From W0P28-013 sp963658575 (GTDB lineage Bacteria > Bacteroidota > Bacteroidia > Bacteroidales > Paludibacteraceae), in the NCBI GenBank assembly GCA_963658575.1, contig CAVKQB010000049.1, positions 1-16,790 on the forward strand: a stretch of DNA of 16,790 bases, given 5' to 3'. Below the pieces are notes generated by a model. That model made no database searches. It was not told the DNA's origin and saw nothing but the letters and a program-made list of their open reading frames with translations. Position numbers and translations under genes: made by a program. The stretch's first letter is position 1. Every line of letters begins with the position of its first letter. Of the stretch, positions 13,422 to 16,790 are shown piece after piece.

Positions 13422-13910
13422 ATGCTACGTCGTGCCACATACCTGCTCGTTCCGGTGCTGCTCGCTGCCTGCGCGCCACAACAGCGGCTCGCACGGCTGC
13501 TCGCTCTGCACCCCGAACTTCGCGCAGACACGACTATCGTTCTACACGACACCATTGCAACAACATACGCAGCGCACGACACGGTATTCGCGCTGCCAAC
13601 GTGTGCCGATACTCTCCAACCGTCGAACGCCGAAATCAAGACAGACATCACGGTTGTCGCAGGCAACGCTCGCGCCACGCTGGCAGCCGAAGCCGATGGT
13701 CGCTTTCGACTAAAAGCCGAAAGCCTACCCGACACCGTAGCAATAGCGATCGAACGCAAAGTACCACTGTTCATCACCAAGATAGAACGAGTACCACAGC
13801 CGCTCACCAAGTGGCAACAATTCAAAATGCACATGGGAAGCGTCTTCCTCGGCGTGCTGGCGTTCTTGCTACTGCTCACGGTGCTGAAAATAGTGTTGAA
13901 ATTTGTTTGA
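13422..13910 (+). CDS. Probable unimolecular spanin (lipoprotein with C-terminal TM)
   Basis: The N-terminus is a lipoprotein signal with lipobox LAAC (cysteine 17), so the mature end would be lipidated and sit in the outer membrane. The C-terminus has a transmembrane helix at about 139-158 (SVFLGVLAFLLLLTVLKIVL) for the inner membrane. The middle 115 residues are beta-rich (TTIVLHDTIATTYAAHDTVF, ITVVAGNARATLAAE, DTVAIAIERKVPLFITKIERV). A protein fixed in both membranes is the definition of a u-spanin, as in phage T1. It would fuse the envelopes in the last step of lysis, with the lysozyme at 15514 acting earlier. Confidence 0.75.
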   Translation: MLRRATYLLVPVLLAACAPQQRLARLLALHPELRADTTIVLHDTIATTYAAHDTVFALPTCADTLQPSNAEIKTDITVVAGNARATLAAEADGRFRLKAESLPDTVAIAIERKVPLFITKIERVPQPLTKWQQFKMHMGSVFLGVLAFLLLLTVLKIVLKFV

Positions 13911-13911
13911 C

Positions 13912-14355
13912 ATGAATAAAGAAAAAGAAATAGAACAGTTTACACAATTTCGGCATAAACCGAAAGCGGCAATAAAATATCTCAAAAAGGTAAAACGCGG
14001 TGAATGCGTAGCCGCGCTTTATCGAGAGGGATTTGGCGATATTGATATTGTTTGGGGCGAAAACGACCCGAAAACAAATAAAGGTTATGGCTTAAAACAT
14101 ATCATCGAAAAACATGGTAACGAGATAAAACGACTTGGTTTTGAAGTCGAAGATTTTATCCCGATAGTCGTTCAGTTTGGAAATTTCAATATAAAGAAAT
14201 CGGAAGCACACAAAAAAGTCTTTGAAAGTAATGGTTTCCGTTTTATTGTTGCTATTCAACAACTGGAAAATGGCAAGAAAAAATGGCTACTTTCTGCGTT
14301 TGATTTACTAAAAAAGCCCACACAAAGTGGGCTTAAAAACAACCGAAATCGCTAA
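13912..14355 (+). CDS. PBECR-type nuclease, stand-alone
   Basis: The 147-residue protein matches the barnase/EndoU/colicin E5-D/RelE-like (PBECR) pattern of phage and conjugative-element effectors: GDIDIVWGENDP (42-53), GYGLKHIIEKHG (58-69), then a beta stretch VVQFGN and KKKWLLSAFDLLKK near the end. H63 and H68 are catalytic candidates. Such nucleases, usually RNases, are normally one domain of a giant polyvalent protein, but here the domain is a separate gene. Codons are clearly richer in A/T than in the virion genes, which suggests recent acquisition. The ATG at 13912 is chosen over a TTG at 13903 inside the spanin gene. A minus-strand RNA overlaps its 3' end. Confidence 0.7.
   Translation: MNKEKEIEQFTQFRHKPKAAIKYLKKVKRGECVAALYREGFGDIDIVWGENDPKTNKGYGLKHIIEKHGNEIKRLGFEVEDFIPIVVQFGNFNIKKSEAHKKVFESNGFRFIVAIQQLENGKKKWLLSAFDLLKKPTQSGLKNNRNR
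14310..14334 (-). terminator. Minus-strand terminator overlapping the nuclease 3' end
   Basis: An 8-bp stem (14314-14321 with 14327-14334) with a 5-base loop is followed on the minus strand by TTTTTT (14315-14310). No T-run follows on the + strand, so it serves leftward transcription. Confidence 0.8.
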
Positions 14356-14405
14356 AAACATCGACGCTAACGATTTTACTTGCCTGCGCTGTATGGCAAA
14401 ACGGT
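14310..14405 (-). ncRNA. Predicted minus-strand small RNA 1, about 95 nt
   Basis: A full minus-strand unit is visible: promoter (14410-14441), start at about 14405, and terminator at 14310-14334. Two inner hairpins lie between (14380-14384 with 14395-14399, and 14346-14351 with 14371-14376), and there is no open frame of note. The last 46 bases are antisense to the end of the PBECR nuclease gene (to 14355). It could limit nuclease expression or act elsewhere. Confidence 0.65.
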
Positions 14406-14409
14406 AGTG

Positions 14410-14441
14410 CAAAAATACAATAAACTTATTAAATAGCAAAA
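14410..14441 (-). promoter_or_regulatory. Minus-strand Bacteroidetes promoter 1
   Basis: Read leftward, TTTTG (14441-14437), 19 bases, then TATTTTTG (14417-14410): an exact match to the -33/-7 layout of the phylum and the same spacing as the promoters at 3581 and 15264. Confidence 0.8.
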
Positions 14442-14466
14442 TAACTCCCCCAAAAATATGTAACCT

Positions 14467-14527
14467 ATGAAACTGAAAGCCCCAATTTGCAAAAAACAGG
14501 AGAAAATCGGCCGCGTGGCCGCAGGAA
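14467..14527 (+). repeat. Shared 5' segment, copy 1
   Basis: Nearly identical to 15267-15327, with differences only at tag bases 9 and 13. Identity stops abruptly just after a short dyad CGGCC/GGCCG (14508-14512 with 14517-14521, loop GCGT), so the dyad marks the join between constant and variable DNA. Confidence 0.9.
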
Positions 14528-14706
14528 AAACGAAAAAGGCAAAACTCACGACCATATACGGAAAAAGGGTCGGCAACGACATGGAATTTTACACCGACAA
14601 AAAACTGTGCCGCTTCAAGGCACGCATCCGCGATAAATACTATTTGAAAGACCGAACCATCACGCTGAATTGCGGCAAATACAATCTGAAAGTCGTCAAA
14701 AAATGA
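14467..14706 (+). CDS. 79-aa basic protein with shared 20-residue N-terminal tag (copy 1)
   Basis: The first 20 residues (MKLK to GRVAAG) match those of the gene at 15267 with one difference, and the DNA agrees at 58 of 60 bases. After that the two proteins are unrelated. Here the rest is basic and beta-rich (KLTTIYGKRVGN, MEFYTDKKLCRFKARIRDKY, TITLNCGKYNLKVVKK), with no membrane segment. The tag has two lysine clusters and one cysteine and may be a targeting, packaging or partner-binding signal. The stop overlaps the next start as ATGA. The function is unknown. Confidence 0.75.
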   Translation: MKLKAPICKKQEKIGRVAAGKTKKAKLTTIYGKRVGNDMEFYTDKKLCRFKARIRDKYYLKDRTITLNCGKYNLKVVKK

Positions 14707-15110
14707 ACATTCCGACAGGCGCAAGCAAGGAGAACATCAAAGTACGGGCAAGAATAATAGCACAATTCTATCAATCGTGGAAAACACGCAACCCGTCCTT
14801 GAAACGATATAATCTGAACTTAAAAGATTATATCAACATCCGTAATGTGTCCATCGTCGAAACAAGCGAAAAGGCGGCTCGCTCTTATTTATCTACATTG
14901 GCGGTGTTGCAGTTAGATGCCATATTGACGAATGCAGTAAAAATCTCTGTCGTTGCCGCCAAACGAGGCACAAAAAATCAAAATCCATTTAACAAAATGA
15001 TTTTGATGCAGTGCAAATTAGAAGGTATAGGTATTGTAAAATTAACGGTAGGGATACGCCGCAGCGACAAAGAAAAGGTGCAATACTGCATCACTGTGAT
15101 AAGCGCATAA
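14703..15110 (+). CDS. Hypothetical protein, possibly LPD3-like
   Basis: This 135-residue protein has a helical start (SKENIKVRARIIAQFYQSW), a middle with KAARSYLSTLAVLQLDAILTN, and a beta-rich end (AVKISVVAAKRGTKNQ, GIVKLTVGIRRSD, VQYCITVIS). The last part has some likeness to LPD3, a domain of polyvalent proteins, but I am not sure. The gene is coupled by ATGA to the tagged gene before it, so the two may be partners, for example effector and immunity. Codon use is A/T-richer than in the virion module. A minus-strand terminator begins in its stop codon. Confidence 0.55.
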   Translation: MNIPTGASKENIKVRARIIAQFYQSWKTRNPSLKRYNLNLKDYINIRNVSIVETSEKAARSYLSTLAVLQLDAILTNAVKISVVAAKRGTKNQNPFNKMILMQCKLEGIGIVKLTVGIRRSDKEKVQYCITVISA

Positions 15111-15133
15111 AAAAAGCACCTCACCGGTGCTTT
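15109..15133 (-). terminator. Minus-strand terminator after the 14703 gene
   Basis: An 8-bp stem (15113-15120 with 15126-15133) and 5-base loop are followed on the minus strand by seven T (15115-15109). The A-run shares its first bases with the TAA of the 14703 gene. Confidence 0.8.
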
Positions 15134-15228
15134 GCCCTATTATATGCGCAAATGCTTACTACTCTTTCGAGTGCCACTCCGAATAGGGACTTAACGCGGA
15201 AATGGCTAACAAATTGCGACTTGTTTCG
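15109..15228 (-). ncRNA. Predicted minus-strand small RNA 2, about 120 nt
   Basis: Promoter (15233-15264), start at about 15228 and terminator at 15109-15133 frame a transcript with a 7-bp stem (15135-15141 with 15182-15188) enclosing an ACTC/GAGT hairpin (15161-15164 with 15169-15172). It does not resemble RNA 1 in sequence, but has the same position relative to a shared-tag gene. No open frame of note is present on either strand in 15111-15266. Confidence 0.65.
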
Positions 15229-15232
15229 CCAG

Positions 15233-15264
15233 CAAAGATACAACAAAAAAGTAATACAGCAAAA
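15233..15264 (-). promoter_or_regulatory. Minus-strand Bacteroidetes promoter 2
   Basis: Read leftward, TTTTG (15264-15260), 19 bases, TATCTTTG (15240-15233). It begins three bases before the ATG of the tagged gene at 15267, so the two are divergent and nearly touching. Confidence 0.8.
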
Positions 15265-15266
15265 TT

Positions 15267-15327
15267 ATGAAACTAAAAACCCCAATTTGCAAAAAACAGG
15301 AGAAAATCGGCCGCGTGGCCGCAGGAA
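15267..15327 (+). repeat. Shared 5' segment, copy 2
   Basis: Second copy of the segment at 14467-14527, with the same terminal CGGCC/GGCCG dyad. The spacing between copies is 800 bases. Confidence 0.9.
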
Positions 15328-15509
15328 CGGAGTATGAATTTGTTTTAATGCCGACGGCCAAAAAACGCTTTTCGCGCAGACACTATTGTGCCACCAAAGA
15401 GCAAGCACTGCACGAGGCTACGGGAATGATGTATGCCATGTATTTTGAGCATAAACACCCACGACTCGAAATCTACCAAAACGGCAAACTGATTCATTAC
15501 ATGAGTTAA
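15267..15509 (+). CDS. 80-aa protein with shared 20-residue N-terminal tag (copy 2)
   Basis: After the tag (see 14467) the remaining 60 residues are unlike copy 1: EYEFVLMPTAKKRFSRRHYC, a helix KEQALHEATGMMYAMYFEH, then RLEIYQNGKLIHYMS. The helix-strand layout suggests a small folded domain, with no membrane segment. It lies four bases before the lysozyme gene, so the two may be co-expressed. The function is unknown. Confidence 0.75.
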   Translation: MKLKTPICKKQEKIGRVAAGTEYEFVLMPTAKKRFSRRHYCATKEQALHEATGMMYAMYFEHKHPRLEIYQNGKLIHYMS

Positions 15510-15513
15510 AAAA

Positions 15514-16068
15514 ATGAAACTGACCGCTAAACAAGGCACCACACTCGCTATCATCGCCGCTATCAGCATACCGGCGGCTGCGCTGGTGTGTCTCGTCTGG
15601 TATCTGCTGAAACGCAAACGTACAAAAAAGACTGACGACATGAAAACAACATCTGAATCCGGATTCGCCATCATCAAAAAGTTCGAGGGCTGCCGTACCA
15701 CCGCCTACCAATGCGATGCCGGCAAATGGACTATTGGCTACGGCCACACCAAGGGCGTGAAAGAGGGCGACACCTGCACGCAGGAACAGGCCGAAGCGTG
15801 GCTCGCCGAAGATGCACAAGAGGTCGAAACGGCCATCAACTCGCTCGCCCTCTGCCTCTCGCAAAACCAATTCGACGCGCTCGTGTCGCTCGGTTTCAAC
15901 ATCGGAACAAGCGCACTGCTCGGCTCTACACTCATCAAAAAAGCAAAAATCGACCCCGACGACACGACCATCGCCGACGAGTTCCTGCGCTGGAACAAGG
16001 TAGGCACTACCGTCGTGAACGGACTCACACGCCGCCGCCAAGCCGAAGCCGATTTGTATTTCGCATAA
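15514..16068 (+). CDS. Membrane-anchored GH24 (T4-type) lysozyme
   Basis: This 184-residue endolysin cuts the glycan strands of peptidoglycan. The T4-type triad is in place: E58 in KFEGC, D68 in AYQCD, T73 in WTIGYGH. The rest of the domain follows to the C-terminus (NQFDALVSLGFNIGTSAL, GLTRRRQAEADLY), as usual for GH24. An N-terminal transmembrane helix at about 10-32 with a KRKRTKK stop gives a type II topology, either a signal-arrest-release form freed at lysis or a virion-bound enzyme for entry. The helix is rich in alanine and ends with a strong basic cluster, so a permanent anchor is more likely. It works with the spanin at 13422, though it lies apart from it. Confidence 0.9.
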   Translation: MKLTAKQGTTLAIIAAISIPAAALVCLVWYLLKRKRTKKTDDMKTTSESGFAIIKKFEGCRTTAYQCDAGKWTIGYGHTKGVKEGDTCTQEQAEAWLAEDAQEVETAINSLALCLSQNQFDALVSLGFNIGTSALLGSTLIKKAKIDPDDTTIADEFLRWNKVGTTVVNGLTRRRQAEADLYFA

Positions 16069-16081
16069 AAATGAACAAGTT

Positions 16082-16790
16082 ATGAACAGAAAATTAACAG
16101 ACACAAACATTTGGATTTCGCAGTCTGGCCGCGCTCAAAAGTATTGGGAAGGCCGCGCTGTAAAAAGCAGGTATTCGTCTAAATCGAGTAGCAAAGACGA
16201 CATCGACCTCTCAAACTTGCTGCACAAATACTCTATCAAAGGCTTTGAGTTTGGCAATTGGCTAAGCAATAACGACCGTTACGACCATGCTTTGGCGTGC
16301 CAGAAAGCCCTGCACAATTTGGCATGGGTGATGAAAACGCAAAATTTGGGCATGAACGGTCTGTTGGGCATTGCCTTTGGTGCACGCGGTATGGGCGATG
16401 CGGTTGCGCATTTCGAGACGAAGCAAAACATGATAAACCTAACCAAAAAGAATGGTAATTGGTCATTAGCACACGAATACGGCCATGCGCTCGACTGGAA
16501 TTTCGGGCGTTTTGTAGACCAAAACAAGAACTATAACTATCTCACTGGTGGGCGGTCGGCATCTAAAACTCTGCCCGACAATACAGGCGGACAGTTTCGC
16601 CATTACGCCAACGCCATTGTCGATACCGTGAAGCGGACAGAGAGTTACGCACGTTTCAAAACGAGTATCTATTGGTGCGCTCGTACCGAGGTCTTTGCGC
16701 GAGCATTCGAACAGTATGTTTGTTGGCGCGTCAAATCGGCCGCAAAAGCGGGTGCAAGCACCACCTATCTGTGCAAATCGTGGTCTAACT
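16082..16790 (+). CDS. LPD1-type zinc metallopeptidase, open at the window end
   Basis: The frame runs from the ATG at 16082 off the right edge, giving 236 residues. It has the typical LPD1 marks: KGFEFGNWLSNNDR, FGARGMGDAVAHFE, INLTKKNGNWSLAHEYGHALDW with zinc motif HEYGH at about 131-135 and D138, and TEVFARAFEQYV near the end. LPD1 is a zincin-like domain of polyvalent proteins of phages and conjugative elements, thought to act on host proteins after DNA entry. Here it is a free-standing gene. If the window is circular, the next codons are TTG then TGA at bases 3-5, so only one residue is missing. It is then somewhat short at the C-terminus for the family. Confidence 0.8.
   Translation, partial: MNRKLTDTNIWISQSGRAQKYWEGRAVKSRYSSKSSSKDDIDLSNLLHKYSIKGFEFGNWLSNNDRYDHALACQKALHNLAWVMKTQNLGMNGLLGIAFGARGMGDAVAHFETKQNMINLTKKNGNWSLAHEYGHALDWNFGRFVDQNKNYNYLTGGRSASKTLPDNTGGQFRHYANAIVDTVKRTESYARFKTSIYWCARTEVFARAFEQYVCWRVKSAAKAGASTTYLCKSWSN

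Noticed and set aside
14467..15327. Diversity-generating retroelement or ordinary gene duplication
   Set aside because: There is no reverse transcriptase or template repeat with adenine changes, and the similarity stops after 60 bases, so a whole-gene duplication is not supported.
15418..16110. 230-codon minus-strand open frame over the lysozyme
   Set aside because: The + strand frame has the complete GH24 triad; the reverse frame is a shadow.

Overview
The window looks like most or all of the genome of a tailless, membrane-containing phage of a Bacteroidetes host. Signs of the host: three promoters have the TTTTG-N19-TAnnTTTG layout typical of this phylum, Shine-Dalgarno sequences are absent or weak, and the primase, HTH and polyvalent-type domains are common in Bacteroides/Prevotella mobile elements. 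Signs of a tailless phage: there is a small A32/P9-like packaging ATPase, about thirteen consecutive or near-consecutive small proteins each with one membrane segment, several membrane-anchored envelope-active enzymes, and no terminase, portal, tail or integrase gene. All genes lie on the + strand. If the two ends are joined, the last open frame closes after one more codon, which fits a circular map of about 16.8 kb.

Layout. (1) 78-3303: replication and early genes: an HTH-like protein, a 79-aa orphan and a 925-aa TOPRIM primase/SF3 helicase, ending at a strong terminator. (2) 3304-3651: a non-coding control or origin-like region with tandem and inverted GGTACAAAA repeats and a textbook Bacteroidetes promoter. 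(3) 3652-5919: a coiled-coil protein whose gene carries a dense GTAAAC motif cluster, two orphans, the packaging ATPase and an HTH protein. (4) 5920-6618: terminator, 15-bp direct repeats, a promoter, a small basic protein, then a highly structured leader. (5) 6619-12950: the virion module: a capsid-type protein candidate (223 aa), then anchored proteins including a zinc metalloprotease, an LRAT-like Cys/His enzyme, an annexin-repeat-like protein and a peptidoglycan-binding protein, ending with a 273-aa beta-rich protein that may be a spike or capsid component. (6) 12951-13910: a structured RNA/terminator element, a TM-coiled-coil protein and a likely unimolecular spanin. (7) 13912-16790: an accessory region with a PBECR-type nuclease, two proteins that share a near-identical 20-residue start but then diverge, a possible LPD3-like protein, a membrane-anchored GH24 lysozyme and an LPD1 zincin. 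Two predicted minus-strand small RNAs (about 95 and 120 nt), each with promoter and terminator, lie in this region, and their promoters sit just upstream of the two shared 5' segments.

A working model (inference): the primase-helicase copies the genome with a host polymerase. The ATPase fills an icosahedral shell lined by a membrane packed with the small TM proteins. The anchored hydrolases open the host envelope at entry. Lysozyme and spanin release progeny. The accessory cassettes supply effectors that act on the host or on rival elements.
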